Of a DNA stretch of 64,000 nt, positions 27,230-36,899 are shown in pieces. The DNA is taken from assembly GCF_009866765.1 (NCBI RefSeq), contig NZ_CP019431.1, forward strand, positions 4,216,001 to 4,280,000. The letters are read 5' to 3'. Source of the DNA: Pseudomonas sp. S35. Its GTDB lineage: Bacteria; Pseudomonadota; Gammaproteobacteria; Pseudomonadales; Pseudomonadaceae. Position 1 is the first letter of the stretch. The number at the start of each line of letters is the position of its first letter. The notes under the pieces are model-generated. The model was not told the DNA's origin, did no database searches, and saw only the letters and a list, made by a program, of their open reading frames with translations. Both the position numbers and the translations under genes were made by a program.

Positions 27230-27898
27230 TTACAGACCGACCAGCGCCGGCAGCCCACCGATATCGGTGATCTGCTGATAGCCGTAGAACGCGTTGGCCG
27301 GCACTTCATGGCCCCGGGCAACAAACGCCTTGTTTTTGATTTTCATGTCATGGGCCGGCATCAGGTCATAACGGAAGCTCGAAGACACATGCAAGATGTC
27401 TTCCGGACCGCACCCCAGGTTGTCGAGCATGAACTCGAAAGCCGCCAGGCGCGGTTTGTAGGCCTGGGCCTGTTCGGCGGTGAACACCTTGTGAAACGGC
27501 GCGCCGAGCTTGTCGACGTTGGACATGATCTGACTGTCGCTGGCATTCGAGAAAATCACCAGCGGGATCTTGTCGGCAATCTTCGACAGACCGGCCGGCA
27601 CATCGGCGTGAGGGCCCCAGGTCGGCACGGCGTCGTAATACAGCTGGCCTTCCTCGCGGTAGTCGATGCCCCACCGCTTGCAGGTACGGGCCAGGGCGGT
27701 CTTGAGGATCTCGTCATACGGGCGCCAGTCGCCCATGACCTGGTCGAGGCGGTAGGCGGAGAAGTCCTTGACGAATTGGTCCATCTGCTCGGGTTTGATG
27801 CGATCGGCGAACAGCTCGCGGGTCATGGTGCCCATATGGAAGTTGGTCAGCGTACCGTAGCAGTCGAACGTAATGAATTTGGGACGAAGAAAGCTCAT
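27230..27898 (-). CDS. Haloacid dehalogenase type II-like HAD hydrolase
   Basis: 222 aa. HAD motif I FITFDCYGTLTNF with the type II haloacid dehalogenase form D-x-Y-G-T, motif II LVIFSNAS, motif III Lys in AQAYKPRLAAFEFML and motif IV region VSSSFRYDLMPA (with an S replacing the usual residue before the acidic pair). ATG 27898 is preceded by AGGACTGC. It is the first gene of the long minus-strand catabolic operon. The substrate may be a phosphorylated or halogenated pathway intermediate; nothing in the sequence decides which. Confidence 0.87.
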   Translation of the reverse strand: MSFLRPKFITFDCYGTLTNFHMGTMTRELFADRIKPEQMDQFVKDFSAYRLDQVMGDWRPYDEILKTALARTCKRWGIDYREEGQLYYDAVPTWGPHADVPAGLSKIADKIPLVIFSNASDSQIMSNVDKLGAPFHKVFTAEQAQAYKPRLAAFEFMLDNLGCGPEDILHVSSSFRYDLMPAHDMKIKNKAFVARGHEVPANAFYGYQQITDIGGLPALVGL

Positions 27899-28454
27899 GG
27901 AGTGCAGTCCTGAAGTTCGTTGAGTGTGACAAGGGTTCACTGCCCTGGCGGCGCGTCGGCCTCGTTGCAGCACAGGTTCATTACACCACTGTGAAATCAG
28001 CATATGCCGTCTAAAACAGCCTGCGCTCAATACAAACCACCGTTTTGGGGGTGGGGCTCAGCAGAGTTTGCGGTGCGCGCCAGGCTTGGGCAGCGCCTGT
28101 GTTTGTGCGCTTTTAGGGGGCTTTTAGGCGCGCGGGGCTTTGGGATGGGGTTCGGGGGCGGCAGAAAGTGTTGAGGACGGATCTGTTCTGCAGGTGACGT
28201 TAACGCCGGGGTTGGCGCTACGGATTCGAGAAACTCAATCCACCCCCTCACTATGGCGGTTTGGCCACAGGAGGGGGTAAAGAGATTGCGAGTACACCGT
28301 TGCCCGAGCGTACGAAGCGGCTCGGAACAGCCTGGCGGTTTCCCGCTTTACCTCATCCCCAGCGGCATGAGGTGAAACGGCGTAGCCGTTGAACGCTTGC
28401 AGGGCTGTTTGCCAAGGTGGTTAACCAATGCCACTGCCGCGTGATGCATTGCAC
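27899..28454. other. Intergenic region: promoter side of the catabolic operon and 3' end of the toxin gene
   Basis: No believable gene. Two hairpins are seen: ACCCCCTC (28242-28249) with GAGGGGGT (28271-28278), with an inner TGGC/GCCA stem; and ACCTCAT/ATGAGGT (about 28351-28374). Either may terminate the toxin transcript. I cannot place the operon promoter with confidence. Confidence 0.45.
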
Positions 28455-31400
28455 TCAGGTAGTTGAAGGGACGGCACCCGTACGGGGCGGGTAGTACACG
28501 GGGTAGTAGCTGAAGAGAATGTACTCAACCGGATTTCGGATCAGGGAAATCCCCTGACGGTCCTTGACGGTGTCAACGCTGTCGTACTGCGAGTAGGTGT
28601 CACTCAGCAGCTGAGGACCTAGTTCTGGACCGTGTCGCCGAGTGCTGTCCTCGAACTCGGCGGTAACAAGCTCGGGACTGGGCGTTACCGTAACGGTGCC
28701 TACAAAAGCTTTGACCGGTTTATCGATCAATTTCTGAAACTCTGCCGCAAAGGAGTTTTCGCTGCCATTAGCGGAGTAACAAACGAGTAGTCGAATATTG
28801 TCGAACTTACTGGGGTCAATCCCTTTCGCGAGCAGGTGCGCATGAAGCTGTTGAGCCGTATGCTCGGCCCCGTCATAGAGGATGGTTGAGCTTTTACCAG
28901 AAAGTTGCTCCATGAAGCTAAGGTCCCGGCCATGAGCATTGATGTTGAGTCGAGGCTTGCCTTTGTATTCATCCTCAAACGTAAAGAGGTTGCCTTTGAC
29001 CAGTTGCATCTCTTTCATGGTGCCCTTCATGACCATCATGGGGCGGACTGCTTCACCGTATGGGGCTTGCATGATATGGGTTTGATAGTCGGCACGCAGA
29101 GGCGGTTCGATTGCCGCTGACGTTGGGCGTACTTCGGGGTGCAAGGGTATTGCCCGCGCACGAAAATGCACGAGCAACGTCGCTAGGTTGAGCAGCAAGT
29201 CCGCCATGGCCGTTTCTTTATTTCCCTTTTCATCATCGGCCAGCGTCTGGAGGTCGCTGAGAATACCCTGGAACTGCAAGGCCAGGCCGACGGCCGCGCC
29301 AGGCCCGCGCAGGGCAGGCAGCACTGCGTTGAGTAACAGGAAGCCGCCCTCCTTGAGCGTCGCCCAGCGGCTTTCGTCATCAGAGACAGATTGTTGTTCC
29401 GCGATGCTGGTCAGGCCCTGGGCATTGGCTTCGTACAAGTGGCTCATCAACTGTCCGGCTTGCAGCTTCGCGTTTAGTTGATTGGCCGCGTCATACCCTC
29501 CCGTAGCCAGGATAGGTGCGGCGGGGACGGTTTCTCCATCCCCCACGCCAAAGATGCTCGTGATTTGGGAAGAGGGCTCTTTGAAGCTCCATGCCTTGTA
29601 GTACTCCCGGGTTGAGTCGCCGGGAAACCAGGCCAGGATGTCTTTTTGCAAACGGCCCGGCTGTTGTATGGCTTCCAGCAAGGCCTGGCGGGTCGCAAAT
29701 TGCAGTAACGGCGCGTCAGAGATCAGCGGCCGATAGAGAATGTGAGGGCCGGTGGCACTGTCTTCGGGCTCGATCAGGTACATGTTGTCGACGACGTCGG
29801 GAGCGGCACCTGGCCCGGCGATGAACGCCAGCGGTCGTACGACGATCGCTTTCCCGTCGACGCTCTTGGGTCCGCGCTCCGGGTTGACGACGGCCTGGAC
29901 GTAACGGAACCCCGTGGTATCGAACCCTGATTGCTTTTGAACGGCTAACTCCAGGGCTTTCATTTGCAGTTCGACCGGCACTTGCTGGGCAAACAAGGAT
30001 TCGCGTTCGGTCTTTTTAGCGGGGTCGGCCAGTAGTTCGCGCTTGAGCAATTGCGGATAGTTTTTACCTACGTCGACGTCTTGGATCAGCTTGTACAGCA
30101 CTCCATCTTTTTCCAGCTCGGGAACCCTTGTGTTTCCGGGTTTGAGAAAGACCTCCACGTCTCGCCCAGGCAACCCCGACAGGTTTCTCAAGAGTACATC
30201 GGTCATGCTCATCCGCTCGCGGTGGATGCTGCCGCTGACCACGCCGCCGGGCGAGTTCCCACCCACGGGAACCTTGAAGACCACCTCCAGGTTTTTGGCC
30301 GAGTGACTCACCGCCTTCAGATTATCGAAGGCCTGTTCGGCAAAGGGGCGAATGTCCGGGATATTGCTGTTGTAGGCACGCCCGTTGTTGCGCTGAGTAA
30401 TGCTTGCCAGTTGCAGGCTGAGCTCATGCAAAACAAAACGCTCGGCTTCAGTGGCTTTACTGACCCAACCGGGCATTTTGCGTTGGGGCTGATCCAGTTT
30501 GTCCATATTGGTGGCGGCCGGGTTGCTTGCAAAGCTGCCACTCAGTCGCTGACTGATGACCACCTCTGCCTGGGTCTCGAAAACATCGCCGTCCACTTTT
30601 CGTAAGGTGTTGATTAACTGCTGCTCGGGGGCTTGCTCTTTGAGTTGTCGTTTGTGCGCTATATCGAACGCCGCGTAGGAGTCGTAAGGCGTTACTTTGC
30701 CACTGGGCTCGCAGTGCAAGAGAATCAACCGGTCGGCGAGCTGACGCTGGATCAGTAGATTGGCCGAGAGGGTTTCAATCGCGCCTTGGTTGGCCTGCGA
30801 AATGCCATCGAGCCTGTATACCGTCACCGCAGAGCTGTCTGTTAGCGCGCGGCGTGTCGAGTCTTTGGGATAACGCACGACCAGGTCCAGGGTCTCACGC
30901 TGCTGCTCATCCAGCCCAGGTTGCTTGAGTGCAGACTGGCGTAGGTTGCCCTGCAACAGACTGCTGATCAACGCCCGGTGACTGCCCGCGTACGGACTGA
31001 TTCCTCCACTTGCCGGCACGCTGAACGCGGGTTCGTCCCAGTATTTGAGCAAGTCCACCTCCAAGGCCTCGCCCAATTGACTTGGTAATGCACGTAAAGC
31101 GCTTTCGACCGCGTTCATATCGACCTGCAAAGGCGTGCCCGGTGTGATGCCTGAACGTGCCAAGAGATCGGGGCGGGTTTCGATCAACTTGCTGTTGGCG
31201 GGAAAGCGCGTGACTTCAACGTTCGCCAGTGAGCTCAAGGCGAGTTCCACCAGTGGCGTGTTCTTGAACTGGCCTGGACTATCCGGATCGGGCTCGGCGA
31301 GGGCAATCTGGTTGACATCGAAATCGAGCCCAGGTGATGCCTTTTTTATGGCGTCGCTGAGTAATCGCCCTACGACCGAATCCAAGCCGGGCTCCCCGGC

Positions 31401-33281
31401 AAATTGGCGACGTGCTATCTCACTCTTCGGGCTGATGGCTTGAGCGGGATTAGAGACGGTGATTGGAGTGTCTTGCGCCTCGATCCCCCTGCCCGTATCG
31501 AGTTGCTCAATAGCGACACGTTGCTTTGACATGACCTCGCGTGCTCGCGTGTCAGCCGCGGGTACGTCTTTGCGTAATGCGGCGAACCCATCGCGCGTCA
31601 GCGCAGCGCTTTGCTTGAGAATATCCAGCAGTGTTTCTCCCACTGGGTTCTCTGCGTAAAAGTTCAGGATCTGAGCGACTTTGGGGAAATAACCGTCGGT
31701 GTTCTGTACCGGCTCACCGGAGCCGGCGGCCAGGTTCTGGGCCAATTTCCAGATTTGGGGCGCAATGGCGGACCATCCAGAAGCGTCGGTTGTCTTGAAA
31801 ACGGCTCTGGTAGAGATGTTGCGGTCCCCCATAACGATGCCACTCAATTCGCCGGTGCGCGGATCGACACTGACCGATGCGACATGAAGTTTTTTCTCCT
31901 GCGCGAAGCTGGAAAATGGTTCGGTACGGAGCGCGTTAATGAATGCCTGGCGTGCGAGTTCGAATGTTGAGTCTTTCGGTGGTTCCAAGATGTCTCGCGG
32001 CGCCGCATAAAATTGTCGGGTTTCCCTTCTGAGCGACATCAGATAGGCACCGCAGAGTTGAGCCAATTCGAGATCGGCTTGTTCAACCCGCTCTGCCGGT
32101 GCCCTAGGGCGATCCAGCGGCAAAAACGCGCCTTTGCGTTGAGTGAAATCGTCACCCACGATCGCTTTCGTTTGCAACTGCATTTGCCTGATATTGTGGT
32201 ACTCGGGTTTGTTGTAGCGCGCGCTGACATCGTCAGGAAATTGCAGGGACTCGAACGTTTTGGTCACATGCAGCCGTCCGGCCCGGTACAAACGCTCGGC
32301 GGCAGAGGACCCGAAGGGAACGGCATAGAAATCCCCGACCAAATCCACAGGCGCACTGTGTTCACCCGTAAAATTAAACGAAAATGGTTGGCCTGGCACC
32401 AGCGCTTTCGCGGCGGCATAAACCGCCGCAGAGGCTTGTTGCCAACCTGAATCGCTATTTGTAAATCTTTTCGTCTCGCCATTGATGGAGCACACCAACT
32501 CCCCGAGGTTAGGCCACCACCTGAAGTTCGACGTATCGATCTTGTTTGCCTTGGCAAACGTTAAAAATGGTTCGTCCTTGAGAGCGTTGGTAAACGCTGA
32601 CCATGCATGTCCGAAGGTGGAGTAAAGCGGGATATTGGCAACAGTTGCGGGAACAGATGTCTTTTCACGGGACGTCTTGCTTGAAATGGCCCAATCCGTT
32701 AGCGCCGCGGCGTATTGCACTGCCATTTCACTGTCGCCCTTTTCCACCAGAGCCTTGGCATTTTTCTGGGCCTCTTGGCTGATGAGCAAATACGAGATAG
32801 AGCGGCGCGAGCGCACCGCAGTGTTTTGCTCCGGCAACGACCAATCCCTATCCACGCCGGGGGATTGGCTCAATGTTTCCCGAATCAGTTGCACATAGTT
32901 TTTTTGGGCGTTCTGGACACTTGGCTGATTCAGCAACTGATTGATTTGCTGTTCCAGCGCGGGGTCTTCAAGTGGCGTGGCGGAGCGCTCTATCAGCAGA
33001 CGAATCTGTTCTGCGGGGCTGGGTTGGTCTCGTGCCGGGGCGTGCCTGAGCAGCTCTTCGATCTGACGCATCGTGTGAATAAACGCCATGCTGGGCATCG
33101 GTCCCTGCCGCTCTGGCGAGGTCTCACCGCTGGGCGTATTGTGCTGTGCGGCGCGAGGATCGCGACTGAACAATAGCTGAACCACAGAGGATGCCGGCTG
33201 ATCCATCTTGTTTGACGGCAGATCGTGCTTCTGGCCCACACTGGGTATCAATTGGACGGGGAAATGCTCGTTTGTTCTCAT
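28455..33281 (-). CDS. Giant DUF6543/dermonecrotic-type toxin with C-terminal C80-like protease domain
   Basis: 1608 aa from ATG 33281 (AAGGAAG upstream); no signal peptide. Residues 221-295 and 438-525 are diverged copies of one module (F-x2-A-x2-AF-x-NAL-x2-EPF-x2-FA, later GEL and SGW). Residues ~1180-1240 (YLIEPEDSATGPHILYRP, LQKDILAWFPGDSTREYY) match the conserved core of Pseudomonas DUF6543/dermonecrotic-type proteins. A hydrophobic pair lies at 1311-1347 and 1360-1374. The C-terminus has NAHGRDLSF (His1450) and RLLVCYSANG (Cys1501), then FVGTVTVTPSPELVTAEFED. His-Cys spacing of 51 and these motifs resemble the MARTX/TcdB cysteine protease domain. GC is lower than in flanking genes, suggesting transfer. 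Probably a large contact-delivered or insect/competitor toxin; the secretion route is unknown. Confidence 0.8.
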   Translation of the reverse strand: MRTNEHFPVQLIPSVGQKHDLPSNKMDQPASSVVQLLFSRDPRAAQHNTPSGETSPERQGPMPSMAFIHTMRQIEELLRHAPARDQPSPAEQIRLLIERSATPLEDPALEQQINQLLNQPSVQNAQKNYVQLIRETLSQSPGVDRDWSLPEQNTAVRSRRSISYLLISQEAQKNAKALVEKGDSEMAVQYAAALTDWAISSKTSREKTSVPATVANIPLYSTFGHAWSAFTNALKDEPFLTFAKANKIDTSNFRWWPNLGELVCSINGETKRFTNSDSGWQQASAAVYAAAKALVPGQPFSFNFTGEHSAPVDLVGDFYAVPFGSSAAERLYRAGRLHVTKTFESLQFPDDVSARYNKPEYHNIRQMQLQTKAIVGDDFTQRKGAFLPLDRPRAPAERVEQADLELAQLCGAYLMSLRRETRQFYAAPRDILEPPKDSTFELARQAFINALRTEPFSSFAQEKKLHVASVSVDPRTGELSGIVMGDRNISTRAVFKTTDASGWSAIAPQIWKLAQNLAAGSGEPVQNTDGYFPKVAQILNFYAENPVGETLLDILKQSAALTRDGFAALRKDVPAADTRAREVMSKQRVAIEQLDTGRGIEAQDTPITVSNPAQAISPKSEIARRQFAGEPGLDSVVGRLLSDAIKKASPGLDFDVNQIALAEPDPDSPGQFKNTPLVELALSSLANVEVTRFPANSKLIETRPDLLARSGITPGTPLQVDMNAVESALRALPSQLGEALEVDLLKYWDEPAFSVPASGGISPYAGSHRALISSLLQGNLRQSALKQPGLDEQQRETLDLVVRYPKDSTRRALTDSSAVTVYRLDGISQANQGAIETLSANLLIQRQLADRLILLHCEPSGKVTPYDSYAAFDIAHKRQLKEQAPEQQLINTLRKVDGDVFETQAEVVISQRLSGSFASNPAATNMDKLDQPQRKMPGWVSKATEAERFVLHELSLQLASITQRNNGRAYNSNIPDIRPFAEQAFDNLKAVSHSAKNLEVVFKVPVGGNSPGGVVSGSIHRERMSMTDVLLRNLSGLPGRDVEVFLKPGNTRVPELEKDGVLYKLIQDVDVGKNYPQLLKRELLADPAKKTERESLFAQQVPVELQMKALELAVQKQSGFDTTGFRYVQAVVNPERGPKSVDGKAIVVRPLAFIAGPGAAPDVVDNMYLIEPEDSATGPHILYRPLISDAPLLQFATRQALLEAIQQPGRLQKDILAWFPGDSTREYYKAWSFKEPSSQITSIFGVGDGETVPAAPILATGGYDAANQLNAKLQAGQLMSHLYEANAQGLTSIAEQQSVSDDESRWATLKEGGFLLLNAVLPALRGPGAAVGLALQFQGILSDLQTLADDEKGNKETAMADLLLNLATLLVHFRARAIPLHPEVRPTSAAIEPPLRADYQTHIMQAPYGEAVRPMMVMKGTMKEMQLVKGNLFTFEDEYKGKPRLNINAHGRDLSFMEQLSGKSSTILYDGAEHTAQQLHAHLLAKGIDPSKFDNIRLLVCYSANGSENSFAAEFQKLIDKPVKAFVGTVTVTPSPELVTAEFEDSTRRHGPELGPQLLSDTYSQYDSVDTVKDRQGISLIRNPVEYILFSYYPVYYPPRTGAVPSTT

Positions 33282-33632
33282 GTAGCTTCCTTCAAGCAGT
33301 AAGTCGATCAACGCATCGCCACGCACTGCGACGACGTGTGGCGTTAATTGGCTTACTGGCTTGAAACAGTTCCTGCGTGCGTCCTATTGCTTTCGGGGTG
33401 TTTCTCCCCACACCTGGCATGGCTCGCGCTTGCCTGAATAGCAGCCAAGTACCCATAAACACCCCGTGGCATTTACTGCCGCCACCCCACAAAAATTAAG
33501 TACTACCTGTGGCCCCACCCCCTCACCGCCCAAGGAATCTACCGAATATCCCCACCCCCCTTGCCAGCCTCCAACCCAGGTGGGATACAAGCAACCTGAC
33601 ACCGCAAACACATTGCTCTATGGAGGCTCGCC
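33282..33632. other. Divergent intergenic region between toxin and GNAT genes
   Basis: 351 bp that must hold promoters for both directions. It is C-rich on the plus strand (runs such as GGCCCCACCCCC). I see no palindrome, clear -35/-10 pair or short gene with a ribosome binding site. Confidence 0.4.
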
Positions 33633-34484
33633 ATGTCCGCCCTGCCACACCCCGATTATGTCTATCGCCCGATGACCGTGGCCGACCTGCCGGCCGCGCA
33701 CGCCCTGTCGGTGCAACTCAAATGGCCCCACCGCCTGGAAGACTGGGCGATGTTGCAACGGGTCAGCGACGGTTTCGTGGTGATGGACGGCGAGCGCCTG
33801 ATCGGCAGCGCGTTTACCTGCCCCCAGGGTGATTACGCCACCATCGGCCTGGTGATCGTCAGCAATGACTACCAAGGCCAGGGCATCGGCCGCCGGTTGA
33901 TGGAACAGGCCATTGCCGCCTGCGGGTCACGCACGCCGGTTCTCAATGCGACCCTCGCCGGCGCGCCGCTGTATGCCAGCCAAGGCTTTGTCGAGTTCGG
34001 TCACGTGCAACAACACCAGGGCCAAGTGCAGGTGCCCGAACGGCCAACATTGGCCGAGGGGGAAACCTGCCGCGCGCTCAGTGCTGATGACCACACTGCC
34101 CTGCTCGCGCTCGCCAAGGCCGCCAGCGGGCTGGACCGTCGTGACGTGCTGCGCGACCTGCAGGTTGAGCACGCCGTCGGTATCGAGCGCGACGGTCAGC
34201 TACGCGGCTTCGCCCTGCTAAGACCATTTGGGCGCGGACGTTGCATCGGCCCCGTGGTCGCCGAAACCATCGATCAGGCCAAACACCTGATCGCCACCTT
34301 GCTGGCCCGGGTACCGGACGCCTTTGTACGCATCGACATTCCCGTCGCCTGCGGCCTCAGCGACTGGCTCGAACAGGCGGGCCTGAAGAACATCGACACC
34401 GTCGCGCAGATGGCCAAAGGCACCCCACCCCAGGCCAGCCAAGGCGTCCACCCCTTTGCCTTGATCACCCAGGCGATCGGCTGA
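33633..34484 (+). CDS. GNAT-family N-acetyltransferase, two-domain
   Basis: 283 aa. The N-terminal GNAT domain has the acetyl-CoA motif IVSNDYQGQGIGRRLMEQAI near residues 75-95 and LYASQGFVEFG. The second half (from ~150) resembles the C-terminal domain of YitH/HolE-type acetyltransferases (HAVGIERDGQLRGFALLRPF). GGAGG lies 10 bases before ATG 33633. It is followed at 22 bp by a cupin gene and then an aldehyde dehydrogenase gene on the same strand, so the three look like an operon. Substrate unknown; an amine is suggested only by context. Confidence 0.87.
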   Translation: MSALPHPDYVYRPMTVADLPAAHALSVQLKWPHRLEDWAMLQRVSDGFVVMDGERLIGSAFTCPQGDYATIGLVIVSNDYQGQGIGRRLMEQAIAACGSRTPVLNATLAGAPLYASQGFVEFGHVQQHQGQVQVPERPTLAEGETCRALSADDHTALLALAKAASGLDRRDVLRDLQVEHAVGIERDGQLRGFALLRPFGRGRCIGPVVAETIDQAKHLIATLLARVPDAFVRIDIPVACGLSDWLEQAGLKNIDTVAQMAKGTPPQASQGVHPFALITQAIG

Positions 34485-34506
34485 CTTTCCTCCCGGAGCA
34501 CTCCCC

Positions 34507-35220
34507 ATGTCATGTCCCCAGATCCTGCTGTTGGCACGCGCCGACGGTAGCCGCGTTGCCACGTCCTTCACCCCTGGCGCCCTGAGTGCGCTGGACCCGT
34601 TCGGCGACACCCGCCAGCTCGCCTGTCAGGGCGACGATGGCGTGTCCGCCGGCCTAGTTTCGTTCAGCGGCGAAGCGGTCATCGACGCGTTTCCCCACAG
34701 CGAAACCTTGGTGGTGCACGCCGGGCATGTGCGGCTCAGCAGCGCAGAACAGACACTCGACCTGAGTGTCGGCAGCAGCGCGGTGATCGGCCGTGGCACA
34801 CGCCTTAGGGTGCAGGCGAGCGCAGGCAGCGTCTGGGCGTTCTGCGCAGTCGACCAGGCCGATGCACCCGCCTGCCCTGGCCTGACAATGCTCGACCGGC
34901 ACACCTTGCTCAACCCTTCCGCTGCGCCGGAACCGCAGATCCTGATCGGCCCCACCCCGCAGTGCCGCGCGCTCAATCTGTTCGACGATGCGGTGACCGA
35001 GTTGCGCATCGGCCTCTGGGACTCGACGCCCTACGCCCGCCACGGCCGCCCGCATAAATTGCATGAATTGATGCACCTGCTCGAAGGCCGCGTCACCTTG
35101 CAGGACAACGAGGGTGGCGAGGTCACAGTCAATACCGGCGATACCGTATTCGTGGCCAAAGGTGCGCCGTGCGCCTGGACCAGCACGGTGTATGTACGCA
35201 AGGTCTACGCCGTGAAATAA
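34507..35220 (+). CDS. Bicupin-type protein
   Basis: 237 aa with two cupin-like halves. The second half is the clearer: RHGRPHKLHELMHLLEGRVT contains the His-x-His/Glu metal-binding pattern, and NTGDTVFVAKGAPCAW the second cupin motif. The first half (FPHSETLVVHAGHVRLSS) has lost most metal ligands. Related proteins are annotated DUF861/EutQ-like cupins and often lie next to GNAT and aldehyde dehydrogenase genes in pseudomonads. Possible sensor or small-molecule isomerase; not assignable further. Confidence 0.78.
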   Translation: MSCPQILLLARADGSRVATSFTPGALSALDPFGDTRQLACQGDDGVSAGLVSFSGEAVIDAFPHSETLVVHAGHVRLSSAEQTLDLSVGSSAVIGRGTRLRVQASAGSVWAFCAVDQADAPACPGLTMLDRHTLLNPSAAPEPQILIGPTPQCRALNLFDDAVTELRIGLWDSTPYARHGRPHKLHELMHLLEGRVTLQDNEGGEVTVNTGDTVFVAKGAPCAWTSTVYVRKVYAVK

Positions 35221-35276
35221 GGCCCTGGCTTAGCCAGATGTCTGCAGCGCCTATTACCGTTTCAGGAGCCAGTTGG

Positions 35277-36740
35277 ATGAGCACACACCCTTCGAACAGC
35301 TACAGCATCGACCCGCACACGTCTCAGCGGTTTTACATCGACGGGTGCTGGGTTTCCCCGGCCATTGCGGCCAGCTTGCCAGTGGTCAACCCGGCCACCG
35401 AAGAGGTGGTTGGCCATGTCGCACGCGGGTCGGCCGAGGATGTCGACCGGGCCGTCGCCGCAGCACGCGCTGCGTTTGCCGGTTGGTCCGCGACCCCGCC
35501 TGAAACAAGAGCGCAGGTGCTGGGGAACATCCACACGCTGATCCTTGAGCGCCAAGAACAACTTGCCCAGGCGCTGTCCCTGGAAATGGGGGCGGCCATC
35601 GGTTTTGCCCGGGCGATGCAAGTGCCGCTGGCGGCCGAACATGTTCGGGTCGCCCGTGACCTGCTCTCGACCTACCGCTTCCAGACCGTTGAAGGCGGTA
35701 CTGCGATCGAGCGCGAACCCATCGGCGTGTGCGGCCTGATCACACCGTGGAACTGGCCGCTGTATCAGATCACCGCAAAAGTCGCCCCGGCCCTCGCTGC
35801 CGGCTGCACCGTGGTGTTGAAACCCAGCGAACTGTCGCCGCTGAGCGCCCTGCTGTTTGCACAACTGGTGCATGACGCCGGCCTGCCGCCCGGCGTGTTC
35901 AACCTGGTCAACGGCAGCGGTGCCGACGTAGGCGCCGCTATGGCGGCCCATGCCGATATCGACATGATTTCAATCACCGGCTCCAACCGCGCCGGTGCGC
36001 TGGTGGCCCAGGCGGCCGCGCCGACGGTCAAGCGCGTGACCCAGGAATTGGGCGGCAAGTCGCCGAATGTGCTGCTGCCCGACGCCGACTTCGCCAAGGC
36101 CGTGCCGCTGGGGGTGATGTCGGCGTTTCGCAACGTCGGCCAATCGTGCAGCGCGCCGACCCGCATGATCGTGCCAAGCAACCGCCTGGCCGAAGTCGAA
36201 GCCCTGGCGGCAGCCACCGCAAACGCACTGATCGTGGGCGACCCGAGTTCGCAAGACACGCAATTGGGCCCGATTGCCAACGAAGCCCAATTCAATCGCG
36301 TCCAGACCATGATCCACGCAGGCCTCGACGAGGGCGCCAAACTGGTGTGCGGCGGGCCTGGACGCGTGGCGGGTTTCGACAAGGGCTTCTACACCCGACC
36401 GACGATTTTCTCCGAAGTCGACAGCGCCATGCGCATCGCCCAGGAAGAAATATTCGGCCCGGTGCTGTGCATCATTGCCTATGAAACGCTGGATGAAGCG
36501 GTCGCCATCGCCAACGACACGGTCTACGGGCTGGGCGCCCACGTTCAGGCCCAGGACCTGACGCAGGCCCGTGCCGTCGCATCACGTATACGCGCCGGGC
36601 AAGTGCACCTGAACTACCCCGCGTGGAACCCGATGGCACCGTTCGGCGGCTACAAACGTTCGGGCAATGGTCGGGAGTACGGCGTCCACGGCTTTGAGGA
36701 GTACCTGGAAACCAAGGCCATTGTCGGGTTTGGTGAATAA
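35277..36740 (+). CDS. NAD-dependent aldehyde dehydrogenase
   Basis: 487 aa. Motifs: PIGVCGLITPWNWPLYQIT, catalytic Glu in QELGGKSPN, nucleophile Cys in RNVGQSCSAPTRM and the C-terminal FGGYKRSGNGREYG. The SCSAP form of the active site is typical of the broad aliphatic/aromatic aldehyde dehydrogenase group (AldA/PuuC-like). ATG 35277 is chosen because CAGGAGCC precedes it; the longer frame from 35169 overlaps the cupin gene. Last gene of the GNAT-cupin-ALDH group. Confidence 0.9.
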   Translation: MSTHPSNSYSIDPHTSQRFYIDGCWVSPAIAASLPVVNPATEEVVGHVARGSAEDVDRAVAAARAAFAGWSATPPETRAQVLGNIHTLILERQEQLAQALSLEMGAAIGFARAMQVPLAAEHVRVARDLLSTYRFQTVEGGTAIEREPIGVCGLITPWNWPLYQITAKVAPALAAGCTVVLKPSELSPLSALLFAQLVHDAGLPPGVFNLVNGSGADVGAAMAAHADIDMISITGSNRAGALVAQAAAPTVKRVTQELGGKSPNVLLPDADFAKAVPLGVMSAFRNVGQSCSAPTRMIVPSNRLAEVEALAAATANALIVGDPSSQDTQLGPIANEAQFNRVQTMIHAGLDEGAKLVCGGPGRVAGFDKGFYTRPTIFSEVDSAMRIAQEEIFGPVLCIIAYETLDEAVAIANDTVYGLGAHVQAQDLTQARAVASRIRAGQVHLNYPAWNPMAPFGGYKRSGNGREYGVHGFEEYLETKAIVGFGE

Positions 36741-36899
36741 ACCACCTAGGGGAGCGTCGCAACGCCGCTTCCCTTTATTTGGCGGTAAGCCTTCAGACCG
36801 CTTCGAGAAGTAGCCGTCTCGAAAAGGCGAAACGTCCGACATTAATTTTCTCCACCACATCATTACCCTCTCGACTCCCGCACACTCCGGAGTTAAGGA

